A DNA stretch of 64,000 bases from Cohnella sp. SGD-V74 (GTDB lineage: Bacteria; Bacillota; Bacilli; Paenibacillales; Paenibacillaceae): contig NZ_PVYW01000003.1 of NCBI RefSeq assembly GCF_003001675.1, positions 310,001 through 374,000 of the forward strand, given 5' to 3'. Both the position numbers and the translations under genes were made by a program. Below, piece by piece: positions 18,212 to 27,111 of the stretch. Under the pieces are notes generated by a model. The model saw only the letters and a list, made by a program, of their open reading frames with translations. It was not told the origin of the DNA and did not search any database. The first letter of the stretch is position 1. The number at the start of each line of letters is the position of its first letter.

Positions 18212-19696
18212 TTATTGCAGATTCAATTGCAGCTTGATTCCCGTCGCGATCGCCTGGGCTACGCGGTTTTGCAGCTCTTCGGTCCACAGCTTCGGCTCGT
18301 CGATGCTGCTGGACAAATAACCGGCTTCCAGCAAAATGGCCGGCATCGTCGTCTTCGTCGTCACGGCGAGATTGACGGAGTGCTTCTTGTAGCCGTTGTC
18401 CTTCAAGCCCGTCGCCGGAGCGAATAAGGAATGCATCAGCTGGGCGAACGCCTTGCTGTCTTCACGGGTATAATAAGTTTCCGTGCCGTTCGTATTCGGC
18501 GAAGTGCTGCTGTTCGCATGCACCGACACGAAAATGTCCGCTTGAATCGAATTGGCCAGCGTATACCGATCCGTCAGCGTCGGATACGTATCGTCCGCAC
18601 GGGTCAGAATCAGCTTGATCCGCTCTTCACCCGCCAGCAGCGCTTGCACCTTCAGCACGACGGCCAGGTTAAAATCCTTCTCCGGCTTCTTCGAGATGCT
18701 GATCGCGCCAGGGTCCGTTCCGCCGTGTCCGGCATCCAGAACGACCGTGTAGAGCGATTTGTCTTCCGGAGGACGCTTGAGCGCAATCGTGAGCGTGCCG
18801 GCGCCCGGATCGTTGCTCAGCTCGTAATCCCAGGCTTGATTGAGGTCGAGCACGAATCTCGGCGCCTTCGTATCCGTTCCGAACATCGAATACCGAATCG
18901 AACGCAGCGCTTCGTGTCCCTCTACGGGAATATAACCTTCGTTCGCCATGGAGAAGTCGACGGCGGGAATGAATTCCGGCGCGTATCTTCCGTTCGGAAC
19001 GTCGATTACGATCCTTTTCGGATTGTCCAGCTTGAAATCTCGGGGAACGATAAGGCCGTCGTATTTCAGCACGACCGATTCCGTCCCGGGATCGTAGTAA
19101 ATCTCGTTCAGATTTCCCGTCACCGCAGGAGGAACGACGGTGCCCGGAGAAGTCTCTTCTCCCGATTCGCCGGTGCCTTCGCTCGGGTCGACGACCCCGA
19201 TCAGGCCGCCGTCCGAAGGATCGGTCGGCTTGCCGGCGCTGCCGCCGGGCTCAGTCTCCGCGGGAGAATACATAAATACCGATTTAATTTGATTATCCCA
19301 GAAAACCTGAACGCCAAGAGACTCGCCAAGAAATCTTAAAGGGATAAGAGTAAATTGGGATTGGATGAGCGGCGGCTTCGTCATCTCCATCGGCGTACCG
19401 TCCAGGTAAGCCGTAGGCTTGTCCACCGTCATGACGAGCTTCTTCTTGCCGTTGGATACCGTCACCTGTTTCTTGCTGTTGTCGAAGTCCACCTTGTATC
19501 CCAAATTCTCGGTCGCGATGCGCACCGGCACCATAACCGTGCTGTTCAGGAGAAACGGCGGAACCTGGGGCTCTAACTCCATGCCGTCCAAAATCAATTT
19601 GGGCGTCGGCGTCTCCGCTTTGGCGGCGTGCGCCATGCCCGAACTCAGGACCAGCATGCCGGCGACGACGAACAACAGGGAGAGCCACTTCTTCAT
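18212..19696 (-). CDS. N-acetylmuramoyl-L-alanine amidase with copper amine oxidase-like and AMIN domains
   Basis: A 494-aa exported peptidoglycan hydrolase. Order: signal peptide (to about residue 24, GMAHA), a copper-amine-oxidase N-terminal-like domain (about 33-145), an acidic/Gly-rich linker, an AMIN domain (about 190-300), and the Amidase_3 catalytic domain (about 315-490). Zinc ligands are visible as the His of VVLDAGHGG, the Glu of KPEKDFNL and the His of VSVHANS, with the catalytic Glu in ILLEAGYLS. It cleaves the amide bond between MurNAc and L-Ala. Start ATG at 19696 after GAGGTGA. Likely operon with the SLH protein downstream. Confidence 0.92.
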   Translation of the reverse strand: MKKWLSLLFVVAGMLVLSSGMAHAAKAETPTPKLILDGMELEPQVPPFLLNSTVMVPVRIATENLGYKVDFDNSKKQVTVSNGKKKLVMTVDKPTAYLDGTPMEMTKPPLIQSQFTLIPLRFLGESLGVQVFWDNQIKSVFMYSPAETEPGGSAGKPTDPSDGGLIGVVDPSEGTGESGEETSPGTVVPPAVTGNLNEIYYDPGTESVVLKYDGLIVPRDFKLDNPKRIVIDVPNGRYAPEFIPAVDFSMANEGYIPVEGHEALRSIRYSMFGTDTKAPRFVLDLNQAWDYELSNDPGAGTLTIALKRPPEDKSLYTVVLDAGHGGTDPGAISISKKPEKDFNLAVVLKVQALLAGEERIKLILTRADDTYPTLTDRYTLANSIQADIFVSVHANSSTSPNTNGTETYYTREDSKAFAQLMHSLFAPATGLKDNGYKKHSVNLAVTTKTTMPAILLEAGYLSSSIDEPKLWTEELQNRVAQAIATGIKLQLNLQ

Positions 19697-19810
19697 GCTT
19701 CACCTCGATGTCTGAAAGATTTGCGAACGATGCCGATTTATGTAGAATTGCAGCGGCTTGTCCACGAATCATTAGACGTAGAAAAACATGAAAAGTTGCG
19801 TAACGGAGGA

Positions 19811-19864
19811 AAAAAAGACCCCTTGCCCCGAATTTTGCCGAATCGGAGACAAAAGGTCTTTTTT
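19811..19864 (-). terminator. Terminator after leuCD
   Basis: AAAAAAGACC at 19811 pairs with GGTCTTTTTT ending at 19864. The arms give a T-run on either strand. It sits 39 bp after the leuD stop and upstream of the amidase gene, so its natural job is ending the leuCD transcript. Confidence 0.75.
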
Positions 19865-19902
19865 CTGCCTATTTCAGGCATCCGCGTCCGCAGTATTCGG
19901 CG

Positions 19903-20505
19903 TTAGACGACCGCGCTTGCGGCGCGGCGTTGTTCGTAGGCCGTAATGGCGGCTTCGTGCTGAAGCGTGAGGCCGATATCGTCCAACCCTTTCAGCAGGA
20001 AGTTCCGACGGTGCGCGTCGATCTCGAAAGAAATGTTCAAGCCGTCTTCGTCGGTAATGACCTGGTTTTCCAGATCGACGTTCAGCTTGTAGCCTTCTTT
20101 CGCTTCCGTGCGCTTGAACAGGTCGTCGACCTGCTCTTCGGTCAGCTTGATCGGCAGAATGCCGTTTTTGAAGCAGTTGTTGTAGAAAATGTCGGCGAAC
20201 GACGGCGCGATGACGCAGCGGAAGCCGTAGTCCAGAATCGCCCACGGCGCGTGCTCGCGGGACGAGCCGCAGCCGAAGTTGGCGCGGGACAGCAGGACGG
20301 ACGCGCCCTGGTAGCGGTCCTTGTTCAGGCTGAATTCCGGAATGACGTTGCCCTGCTCATCCCATCTCCATTCGAAGAACAGGAATTGGCCGAACCCGCT
20401 TCTTTCGATTCTTTTCAGAAATTGCTTAGGAATAATGGCGTCGGTATCTACATTAACCCGGTCGACCGGGGCGACAAGTCCGTTCAGTTGTACGAATGCT
20501 TCCAT
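19903..20505 (-). CDS. leuD: 3-isopropylmalate dehydratase small subunit
   Basis: A 200-aa swivel-domain subunit of isopropylmalate isomerase, which converts 2- to 3-isopropylmalate in leucine synthesis. The hallmark [18 protein letters not shown] is present at about residues 75-92. Start ATG at 20505 after GGGAGGA. It follows leuC by 16 bp, so the two subunits are co-expressed. leuA and leuB are not in the window. Confidence 0.95.
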   Translation of the reverse strand: MEAFVQLNGLVAPVDRVNVDTDAIIPKQFLKRIERSGFGQFLFFEWRWDEQGNVIPEFSLNKDRYQGASVLLSRANFGCGSSREHAPWAILDYGFRCVIAPSFADIFYNNCFKNGILPIKLTEEQVDDLFKRTEAKEGYKLNVDLENQVITDEDGLNISFEIDAHRRNFLLKGLDDIGLTLQHEAAITAYEQRRAASAVV

Positions 20506-20521
20506 GTTCGTGATCCTCCCC

Positions 20522-21943
20522 TTACGCCGTTACTTCGGCTTTGAAATCCCATTTGCGCACGTCTACGAAACGGCCTTGGACGGCGGCTGCCGCTGCCATC
20601 TCCGGCGATACGAGGTGCGTGCGTCCGCCGCGGCCTTGACGGCCTTCGAAGTTCCGGTTGGACGTCGAAGCGCAGCGTTGGCCGGGCTGAAGAACGTCGG
20701 GGTTCATCGCAAGGCACATGCTGCAGCCCGCGTCGCGCCATTCGAATCCGGCTTCGACGAAGATCTTGTCGAGACCTTCCTTCTCGGCTTGGATCTTGAC
20801 GCGTCCGGAGCCCGGCACGACGATCGCGGTCACTTTCGGGTTGACCTTGTAGCCGCGCGCCACGGATGCCGCAGCCCGCAAGTCTTCGATGCGTCCGTTC
20901 GTACAGGAGCCGATAAACACGTAATCGATCTCGATGTCCGTCATCGGCGTACCCGGCTTAAGGCCCATGTACTCGATCGCGCTCTTGGCGGCTTTGCGCT
21001 CGTTCTCGGTCGGCAGCTCTTCCGGAACCGGTACGGAATCGGTAATGCCCGTACCCATGCCGGGGCTCGTGCCCCAAGTCACTTGCGGAATGAGCGTAGC
21101 AACGTCGAAGTCGAGCGTCAAATCGAACTCGGCGCCTTCGTCCGTGCACAGCGCTCTCCACTGCTCGACAGCTTTATCGAACGCAGCGCCTTGAGGAGCG
21201 TATTCGCGTCCGCGCAAATATGCGAAAGTCGTTTCGTCCGGAGCGATCAGACCGGCGCGCGCGCCGGCTTCGATGGACATGTTGCAGACGGTCATCCGCT
21301 CTTCCATCGTCAACTCGCGAATCGCTTCGCCCGTATACTCCATAACGTAGCCTGTGCCGAAGTCCGTGCCGTACTTCGCGATCAGACCGAGAATCATGTC
21401 CTTCGCGGTAATGCCCGGCTTGCGTTTGCCGTTGAAGCGAATGCACATCGTTTTGGCCTTGGCTTGCTGCAGACACTGCGTAGCGAGAACGTGCTCGACT
21501 TCGCTCGTGCCGATCCCGAAAGCAAGCGCGCCGAACGCGCCGTGCGTGGACGTGTGGCTGTCGCCGCACACGATCGTCTTGCCCGGGTGAGTCAGGCCGA
21601 GTTCCGGTCCCATAACGTGAACGACGCCTTGGTCGATCGTGTTCAAGTCGTACAGCTTGACGCCGAACTCTTTGCAGTTCGCCGTAAGCGTATCGACCTG
21701 CTGTTTGGAGATCGGATCGGAAATGTTGAAGCGGTCTTTCGTCGGAACGTTGTGGTCCATCGTCGCGAACGTCAATTCCGGCCGTCTTACTTGGCGTCCG
21801 GACAAGCGCAAGCCTTCGAACGCTTGCGGGGAAGTAACCTCGTGCACCAGGTGAAGATCGATATACAGGATGCTAGGTTTTCCTTGCTCCGATACGATCT
21901 CGTGGTTTTCCCAAATTTTCTCGAACATCGTTTTTTTGCTCAT
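20522..21943 (-). CDS. leuC: 3-isopropylmalate dehydratase large subunit
   Basis: A 473-aa aconitase-family subunit carrying the 4Fe-4S cluster. Cluster cysteines are visible in [10 protein letters not shown] and [41 protein letters not shown] is also diagnostic. Start ATG at 21943. It faces away from a LysR-type regulator gene with 119 bp between them, an arrangement in which the regulator commonly controls its neighbour. No leucine T-box was seen in the gap. Confidence 0.96.
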   Translation of the reverse strand: MSKKTMFEKIWENHEIVSEQGKPSILYIDLHLVHEVTSPQAFEGLRLSGRQVRRPELTFATMDHNVPTKDRFNISDPISKQQVDTLTANCKEFGVKLYDLNTIDQGVVHVMGPELGLTHPGKTIVCGDSHTSTHGAFGALAFGIGTSEVEHVLATQCLQQAKAKTMCIRFNGKRKPGITAKDMILGLIAKYGTDFGTGYVMEYTGEAIRELTMEERMTVCNMSIEAGARAGLIAPDETTFAYLRGREYAPQGAAFDKAVEQWRALCTDEGAEFDLTLDFDVATLIPQVTWGTSPGMGTGITDSVPVPEELPTENERKAAKSAIEYMGLKPGTPMTDIEIDYVFIGSCTNGRIEDLRAAASVARGYKVNPKVTAIVVPGSGRVKIQAEKEGLDKIFVEAGFEWRDAGCSMCLAMNPDVLQPGQRCASTSNRNFEGRQGRGGRTHLVSPEMAAAAAVQGRFVDVRKWDFKAEVTA

Positions 21944-22001
21944 CTGTTGTTCACCCCAAAAGTTCTCTTTAGCTTGCTCTTATCTTAACATTTCGTCTAT
22001 C

Positions 22002-22041
22002 ATTGTTCCAAGATATAATATCTATAAGGTTAATTGTTCCA
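22002..22041. promoter_or_regulatory. Candidate operator between leuC and the LysR gene
   Basis: A direct repeat ATTGTTCCA occurs at 22002-22010 and 22033-22041, 31 bp apart, flanking a perfect palindrome AGATATAATATCT at 22011-22023. The palindrome fits a LysR T-N11-A type element. Spacing of about three helical turns between repeats and location in a divergent promoter are typical for LysR control. The promoter hexamers themselves are weak; on the minus strand TTGGAA-17 bp-TTAAGA is the best leuC candidate. Confidence 0.5.
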
Positions 22042-22062
22042 GACTATAAAGGAGGGCTCTAG

Positions 22063-22974
22063 ATGGAGTTCCGCCAATTGCAATACGCCATCCAAATCGC
22101 GAATGAAAGAAACTTCTCGCGCGCCGCCGAGAAGCTGCACATCGCCCAACCGTCCCTTAGCCAGCAGCTGTCCAAGCTCGAGAAGGAGCTCGGCGTGCTG
22201 CTGTTCAAGAGAAGCACAAACTCCGTCGAACTGACGCACGCGGGCGACGTGTTCGTCAAGAAAGCGCAGCAGATCGTCGATATGGCCGACCAGCTTCGCC
22301 GCGAGATGGAGGACATCGCCGACATGCGCAAAGGCCGGCTCGTCGTCGGCAGCCTCCCGATGACCGGCGCCCACGTGCTGCCGCACGTTCTTCCCGTTTT
22401 CCGCGAGGCCTACCCGAACATTGAAATCGTGCTCATCGAAGAGACGACCCGGCAGTTGGAACAGCTGACCGCCAGCGGCGGCACGGACGTCAGCCTGCTC
22501 TCGCTTCCGCTGATTGAGCCGTCGCTCGCCTATCTTCCCGTCATCGAAGAAGGCATCTGCCTCGCCGTGCCTCCCGACCACCCTCTCGCGCATCCGCAGT
22601 ACCGGGACAAGGAAATTTCCGTCGGGCTGCTGAAGGACGAGCCGTTCGTTCTTTTGAAGAAAGGCCAAGGGTTCCGCCTGATCGCGCACGATCTGTGCGC
22701 CGCGGCCGGCTTCGACCCGCGCGTCGTCTTCGAGAGCGCCAACATCGACACTGTCCAGTCGCTGGTGGCCGCCGGCATGGGCGTCGCCTTCCTGCCCAAG
22801 ATGGTCACTCGCAGCGACTGGCCTGGCCGCGCCCCGGTATACCTGCAATTGGAAGGCCGTCCGACGCGTACGCTGGTCATCGCCTATCGCAAAGGACGCT
22901 ACCTGTCCAACGCGGCCGAGGCTTTCATCTCGACGTTCCGCTCCACGTTCGACAAGATCGATATGGGAAAATAA
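22063..22974 (+). CDS. LysR-family transcriptional regulator
   Basis: A 303-aa LysR regulator. The N-terminal winged helix-turn-helix (residues 1-60, MEFRQLQYAIQIANERNFSRAAEKL, IAQPSLSQQLSKLEKELGV) is followed by a linker helix and a periplasmic-binding-like effector domain (about 90-295). Start ATG at 22063 after AAAGGAGGG. Divergent from leuCD, so regulation of leuCD or of itself is the natural guess; the effector is unknown. Sequence style resembles the CcpE/CitR/YwbI branch but I cannot place it precisely. Confidence 0.88.
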   Translation: MEFRQLQYAIQIANERNFSRAAEKLHIAQPSLSQQLSKLEKELGVLLFKRSTNSVELTHAGDVFVKKAQQIVDMADQLRREMEDIADMRKGRLVVGSLPMTGAHVLPHVLPVFREAYPNIEIVLIEETTRQLEQLTASGGTDVSLLSLPLIEPSLAYLPVIEEGICLAVPPDHPLAHPQYRDKEISVGLLKDEPFVLLKKGQGFRLIAHDLCAAAGFDPRVVFESANIDTVQSLVAAGMGVAFLPKMVTRSDWPGRAPVYLQLEGRPTRTLVIAYRKGRYLSNAAEAFISTFRSTFDKIDMGK

Positions 22975-23035
22975 CGGAGACGGTTGGCGGGGGTGGTCGA
23001 CGGTTGAGCCGACGGTTCGGCACTGCTCGGGGACC

Positions 23036-23212
23036 GCTAACGGTCTGACAGACCGTTAATCCGCCGACTCACCTCTGCGAGGGACCGCTAACGGTCCAGC
23101 AGACCACTAATCCGTCGACTCCCCGCCGGGAGAGACCGCTAACGGTCTGACAGACCGTTAATCCGGCGATTCACCTCTACGAGAAACCGCTAACGGTCCG
23201 ACAGACCGTTAA
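23036..23212. repeat. 51-bp-period palindromic repeat, cluster 2 (4 units)
   Basis: Four palindromes start at 23036, 23087, 23138 and 23189, exactly 51 bp apart. The core is CTAACGGTC-TGACA-GACCGTTAA with small variations; unit 2 has one degenerate arm (ACCACTAA). The core matches cluster 1 near parC, but the roughly 26-bp spacers (TCCGCCGACTCACCTCTGCG and relatives) are unrelated to those of cluster 1. Within this cluster the spacers are similar to each other. It fills the gap between the LysR gene and mtnU. Confidence 0.9.
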
Positions 23213-23252
23213 TGCTGCATCACGCGGCGAGGAAATCGCGTATGAATACCCG

Positions 23253-24047
23253 TCACTCGTATAATTCGGGTCTGCGGTCGGCGAATACCGGGATGCGGCC
23301 GCGCACCTCGTCGACGAGCGCGAGATCGATGTCGGCGACGAGAATCGTCTCCCGCTCTTCGGCTTCGGCCACGACTTCTCCCCATGGATCGATGACCATC
23401 GAGTGGCCGAAGAAGCTGGAGCCCCCACTTTCACCGACCGTATTGCAGGAGACGACGAACATCTGGTTCTCGATCGCCCTGGCCTGCAGCAGCGTGCGCC
23501 AGTGATGCAGGCGGGGATGCGGCCATTCTGCCGGGACGATCAACAGCTTCGCCCCGCCCAAAGCCAGCTTGCGGGCCAACTCGGGAAAACGGATGTCATA
23601 GCAGATCATCGCCGCCGCCGGAACGCCCTCCAGTTCGAACGATCCCGCCGCTCCCCCTGCTTCCAGATGAAGATGCTCGTTCATCAACTGGAACAGGTGA
23701 ATTTTGCTGTATTCGGCAATATTGGCTCCCGTCCGATCGAACGCGTGGATCGTGTTCGTCACACCTTCGCCGCGCAGCTGCGCGATCGATCCCGCGAGCA
23801 CGTTGACGCCGTGACGGCGGCAAAACTCGGACACGAGCTTCTTCGTGCGCTCTCCGTCCGGGTCCGCCAGCTTGCGGATTTCCTTCAGGGCGTAACCCGT
23901 GTTCCACATTTCGGGCAGCACGATCAAGTCCGGCTTCGGCTCAAGCGCGGCCGCCTCTTCCAGCTTCTGCTCCATTTTGGCGAAGTTGGCTTCCGTATTC
24001 CCCGCTTCTATATTCATCTGCACTAATGCAATCCTCAATTGAGTCAT
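23253..24047 (-). CDS. mtnU: Carbon-nitrogen hydrolase, probable omega-amidase MtnU
   Basis: A 264-aa nitrilase-superfamily hydrolase with the Glu-Lys-Cys triad: Glu in IVLPEMWNTGY, Lys in YSKIHLF, Cys in MICYDIRFPE. It probably hydrolyses 2-oxoglutaramate formed when a glutamine-dependent aminotransferase makes methionine from its keto acid, as proposed for YkrU/MtnU of B. subtilis. The divergent neighbour is the matching aminotransferase MtnE, which supports this role over a generic amidase. Start ATG at 24047 after AGGAGTG. Confidence 0.82.
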   Translation of the reverse strand: MTQLRIALVQMNIEAGNTEANFAKMEQKLEEAAALEPKPDLIVLPEMWNTGYALKEIRKLADPDGERTKKLVSEFCRRHGVNVLAGSIAQLRGEGVTNTIHAFDRTGANIAEYSKIHLFQLMNEHLHLEAGGAAGSFELEGVPAAAMICYDIRFPELARKLALGGAKLLIVPAEWPHPRLHHWRTLLQARAIENQMFVVSCNTVGESGGSSFFGHSMVIDPWGEVVAEAEERETILVADIDLALVDEVRGRIPVFADRRPELYE

Positions 24048-24455
24048 CGTTATTCACTCCTGTAGACGTCCATTATGGAGACTGTCAACGAACGGGGCTC
24101 GCCGCGCCGAATCGCAGTCATTAGCGGATCGTGAGGCTCGATCCTTGATCGACAGTCGCTCTATGTCCTCCATCGTACTGCATCCTCCCCGTTCCGGCAA
24201 CCGCGCGTATCGTTCCGCCAATGTTATCTGGTTAAGTTATTGGTTTCCAGGGCTGGCGGTTGAACGCGGGTTAGCGGTATGGTTGCGCCCGCTCTGGCCA
24301 GGTTTCCGCAACACGCCCACAACAATTTCCACAATTCCGCCCTGCTATCTCTGATTTTTTTCCACAAAAAAGCCCGCATCCGTTGCCGAGCCGATGTCGT
24401 TATGCTACATTCATCCTATTCCAATTCTAAGCATGACGGAGCGTGACGATCGAGC
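24048..24455. other. 408-bp divergent intergenic region between mtnU and mtnE
   Basis: No gene is credible here. I looked for a SAM-I (S-box) riboswitch on both strands, because mtn genes carry one in B. subtilis, and saw none of its conserved core. The region has small hairpins (around 24128-24160) and an A/T-rich tract near 24350-24370, but nothing I can name beyond the weak mtnE promoter listed separately. Confidence 0.5.
24383..24411 (+). promoter_or_regulatory. Candidate sigma-A promoter of mtnE
   Basis: TTGCCG (24383-24388), a 17-bp spacer, then TACATT (24406-24411). Each hexamer matches consensus at four of six positions. It would start the transcript near 24418, about 38 nt before the mtnE start. 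Confidence 0.35.
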
Positions 24456-25631
24456 ATGAGTGTCAAGTTTACCCCTGCCAAGCGGATGCAGGCTTTACCC
24501 GAACAATTTTTCGCGGCGCTCGTCGCCAAAGCGAACGCGCGCGCCGCTACAGGCAGCGACGTCATCAATCTCGGACAAGGCAATCCCGATTTGCCGACTC
24601 CCCGGAACGTCGTGGAACGGCTGAAAACCGCTTCCGAAAACCCGCTGTACCACAAATATCCGCCTTTTCGCGGTTTTCCGTTCCTGAAGCAAGCCGTCGC
24701 TGAGCGCTATCTGGCGGATTACGGCGTCGAGCTGAATCCCGAGACGGAAGTTGCCGTCCTGTTCGGAGGCAAATCCGGCCTGATCGAGATCAGCCAAATT
24801 TATCTCGATCCGGGCGACGTCTGCCTCGTGCCCGATCCGGGTTATCCGGATTACTGGTCGGGCGTCGCGCTCGCAGGGGCGGAAATGAGCTTCATGCCGC
24901 TGAAGGAGGAGAACGATTTCCTTCCCGATTACGAAGCGATTCCGTCCGGCGCCGTCGATCGCGCCAAGCTGATGTTCCTCAACTACCCGAACAACCCGAC
25001 GGCTGCGACGGCGACTCCCGAATTTTACGAACGGACCGTCGCGTTCGCGCGCAAGCACGGCATCGTCGTTGCCAGCGACTTCGCTTACGGGGCAATCGGC
25101 TTCAACGGCAAACGTCCGGTCAGCTTCCTGGAGACGCCGGGGGCCAAGGAAGTAGGCGTCGAATTTTACACGCTGTCCAAGTCGTACAATATGGCCGGCT
25201 GGCGCGTCGGCTTCGCTATCGGCAACGCGGACATTATCGAGCAGATCAACCTGATTCAAGACCATATGTACTGCAGTCTGTTCGGCGGCATCCAGGAAGC
25301 CGCAGCGGAAGCGTTGACCGGCCCGCAGCAATCCGTTCGCGACCTCGTGGCGACCTACGAAAGCCGCCGCAACGCCCTGTACGGAGCGCTGGACGAAATC
25401 GGCTGGAAAGCGACGAAGCCTGCGGGCTCCTTCTTCTGCTGGCTGCCAGTCGCCCAAGGCCACACGTCGATGTCGTTCGCCAATCTGCTGCTGGAGCAAG
25501 CGGACGTCGTCGTCGCTCCCGGCTCCGGCTTCGGCGAAAGCGGCGAAGGCTACGTCCGGCTCGGCCTGCTGACGAGCGAGGAGCGGCTGCGCGAGGTGGC
25601 GGCCAGAGTCGGACGGCTCGGGCTGTTCTAA
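24456..25631 (+). CDS. mtnE: Aminotransferase of the methionine salvage pathway (MtnE)
   Basis: A 391-aa fold-type I PLP aminotransferase. The PLP lysine is in YTLSKSYNMAGWRVGFA, with NYPNNPT and SDFAYGAIGF as further PLP/substrate motifs. The sequence is very close in wording to B. subtilis MtnE/YkrV as I remember it (VINLGQGNPDLPTP, PETEVAVLFGGKSGL, LVPDPGYPDYWSG, DVVVAPGSGFGESGEGYVRLGLL). It converts 4-methylthio-2-oxobutanoate to methionine, the last step of salvage. Divergent from mtnU. The ribosome binding site before ATG 24456 is weak. Confidence 0.85.
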   Translation: MSVKFTPAKRMQALPEQFFAALVAKANARAATGSDVINLGQGNPDLPTPRNVVERLKTASENPLYHKYPPFRGFPFLKQAVAERYLADYGVELNPETEVAVLFGGKSGLIEISQIYLDPGDVCLVPDPGYPDYWSGVALAGAEMSFMPLKEENDFLPDYEAIPSGAVDRAKLMFLNYPNNPTAATATPEFYERTVAFARKHGIVVASDFAYGAIGFNGKRPVSFLETPGAKEVGVEFYTLSKSYNMAGWRVGFAIGNADIIEQINLIQDHMYCSLFGGIQEAAAEALTGPQQSVRDLVATYESRRNALYGALDEIGWKATKPAGSFFCWLPVAQGHTSMSFANLLLEQADVVVAPGSGFGESGEGYVRLGLLTSEERLREVAARVGRLGLF

Positions 25632-25656
25632 GTCCGCCTCCCCCGCCGTCCGTTCC

Positions 25657-25685
25657 TTTACAACCCTTGCGGCGCATGGTATTCT
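25657..25685 (+). promoter_or_regulatory. Sigma-A promoter of the T-box/proBAC transcript
   Basis: TTTACA (25657-25662), 17-bp spacer, TATTCT (25680-25685). It matches consensus at five and four of six positions and places the transcript start close to the beginning of the T-box leader. Confidence 0.6.
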
Positions 25686-25691
25686 TAGGAT

Positions 25692-25960
25692 ATTCGAGCG
25701 CCGGGGCGACCGGCGATCATACCAACGCAATGACGGGAAACGAAGCGGACCCGGGCTCGCGCAGAGAGCAAACTCCTTGGCTGAGAGAGTTTGCCTGGCC
25801 CCCCGCCTCCCCCATCCCCGAGCGGACGGCGACGAGCCGGACAGCGCCCGCTGTTATCGGGAGCATGAGAGGACGGATGCCTCTGTATTCAGGCGCCGTC
25901 AACGAAGGTGGTACCGCGGAAGATGAGCTTTCGTCCTTTATGGGGCGGGAGTTTTTTTTA
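25692..25960 (+). ncRNA. T-box riboswitch leader upstream of proBAC
   Basis: The T-box sequence AGGTGGTACCGCGG lies at 25906-25919 and is followed by a terminator (CTTTCGTCC / GGGGCGGGAG and a T8 run ending at 25959). The distal part of Stem I is visible as AGAGAGC (25763-25769) and GGCTGAGAG (25779-25787). A T-box binds uncharged tRNA; when it does, the antiterminator replaces the terminator. The genes downstream make proline, so tRNA-Pro is the expected ligand. The 3' side of Stem I is very C-rich (25798-25818), which agrees with a CCN specifier, but I could not fix the specifier codon. Confidence 0.88.
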
Positions 25961-25983
25961 TGGCTTGATAGGAGGTTGAACGC

Positions 25984-27111
25984 ATGGGCAAACGAATCGT
26001 AGTCAAAATAGGCAGCAGCTCCCTCACCTCCGAGCAAGGCGGATTAAACCGCGCGCAGGTGAAGTTTTTCGCGGACGAGCTGGCCTCGCTGCACGGCGAG
26101 GGCCACCAGGTGCTGCTCGTCACGTCCGGAGCGATCGCCGCGGGGTTCCGCCGGCTCGGCTATACGGACAGACCAAAGCTCGTGCACGAGAAGCAGGCGG
26201 CCGCATCCGTCGGCCAGGCGCTGCTGATGCAGGCTTACCAGGAAGCGCTGGGCGCAAGCGGCATCGCGGCCGCGCAAATCCTGCTCACCCGGCCGGATTT
26301 CAGCAACCGGGGACGGGCGCAGAACGCCACGAGAACGATCGAGGAGCTGCTGAAGCAGCGGGCGATCCCGATCATTAACGAGAACGACACCGTCGCCGTC
26401 GACGAGATCAAGTTCGGGGAGAACGACTCTCTCTCCGCGCTCGTCGCCAATCTGGTCAAAGCCGACGGCCTGTACATTCTGACCGATATGGACGGATTGT
26501 ACACGGGCGATCCCCGCAAAATGCCGGAAGCCGAGCGCATCGAACGCGTCGAGGCGCTCACCGAAGAACTGTACCGGATGGCGGGAGGAGCCGGCTCTTC
26601 CGTCGGCACCGGCGGCATGCGCTCCAAGCTCGACGCGGCGCGCATCGCCATGCGGGGAGGCGTTCCGTTATTCGTAGGACGGGTATCCGAAGCCGGAGAT
26701 TTGATGGCGGCCGCGGCCGGAGTCGGCAAGGGCACTTATTTCGCCCCTTCCCTCCACTCCCTGTCCGCGAAGAAGCATTGGGTCGGATTCCTGTCCGATC
26801 CGCAAGGAAGAATCGTCGTCGACGCCGGAGCGGAAGACGCGCTGTTGAACCGGGGAAGCAGCCTGCTCCCCGCCGGCATTACGGCCGCGGAGGGAGACTT
26901 CCACCCCGGGGAAGTCGTCGAGGTCGTCAGTCAAGACGGCCGAGTGCTCGGCAGGGGCATCACGAATTACGCCCCATGGCAGATTACGGCCGTAGCCGGC
27001 TTATCCACCGACGAAGCGCGCAAACGCGTCGACGTCGCCCGCATCGAAATCATTCACCGCGACGAATGGGTCGCATCCACGATCGTAAAGGAGGCTCACG
27101 CACATGAGTGA
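25984..27111 (+). CDS. proB: Glutamate 5-kinase
   Basis: A 375-aa enzyme that phosphorylates glutamate in the first step of proline synthesis. The N-terminal amino acid kinase domain (VVKIGSSSLTSEQGG, LLVTSGAIAAGFRRLGY, NENDTVAVDEIKFGENDSLS, GTGGMRSKLDAARIA) is followed by a C-terminal PUA domain (about 280-365; GRGITNYAPWQI). Start ATG at 25984, 8 nt after TAGGAGG. First gene after the T-box; its end overlaps proA by 8 nt. Confidence 0.96.
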   Translation: MGKRIVVKIGSSSLTSEQGGLNRAQVKFFADELASLHGEGHQVLLVTSGAIAAGFRRLGYTDRPKLVHEKQAAASVGQALLMQAYQEALGASGIAAAQILLTRPDFSNRGRAQNATRTIEELLKQRAIPIINENDTVAVDEIKFGENDSLSALVANLVKADGLYILTDMDGLYTGDPRKMPEAERIERVEALTEELYRMAGGAGSSVGTGGMRSKLDAARIAMRGGVPLFVGRVSEAGDLMAAAAGVGKGTYFAPSLHSLSAKKHWVGFLSDPQGRIVVDAGAEDALLNRGSSLLPAGITAAEGDFHPGEVVEVVSQDGRVLGRGITNYAPWQITAVAGLSTDEARKRVDVARIEIIHRDEWVASTIVKEAHAHE

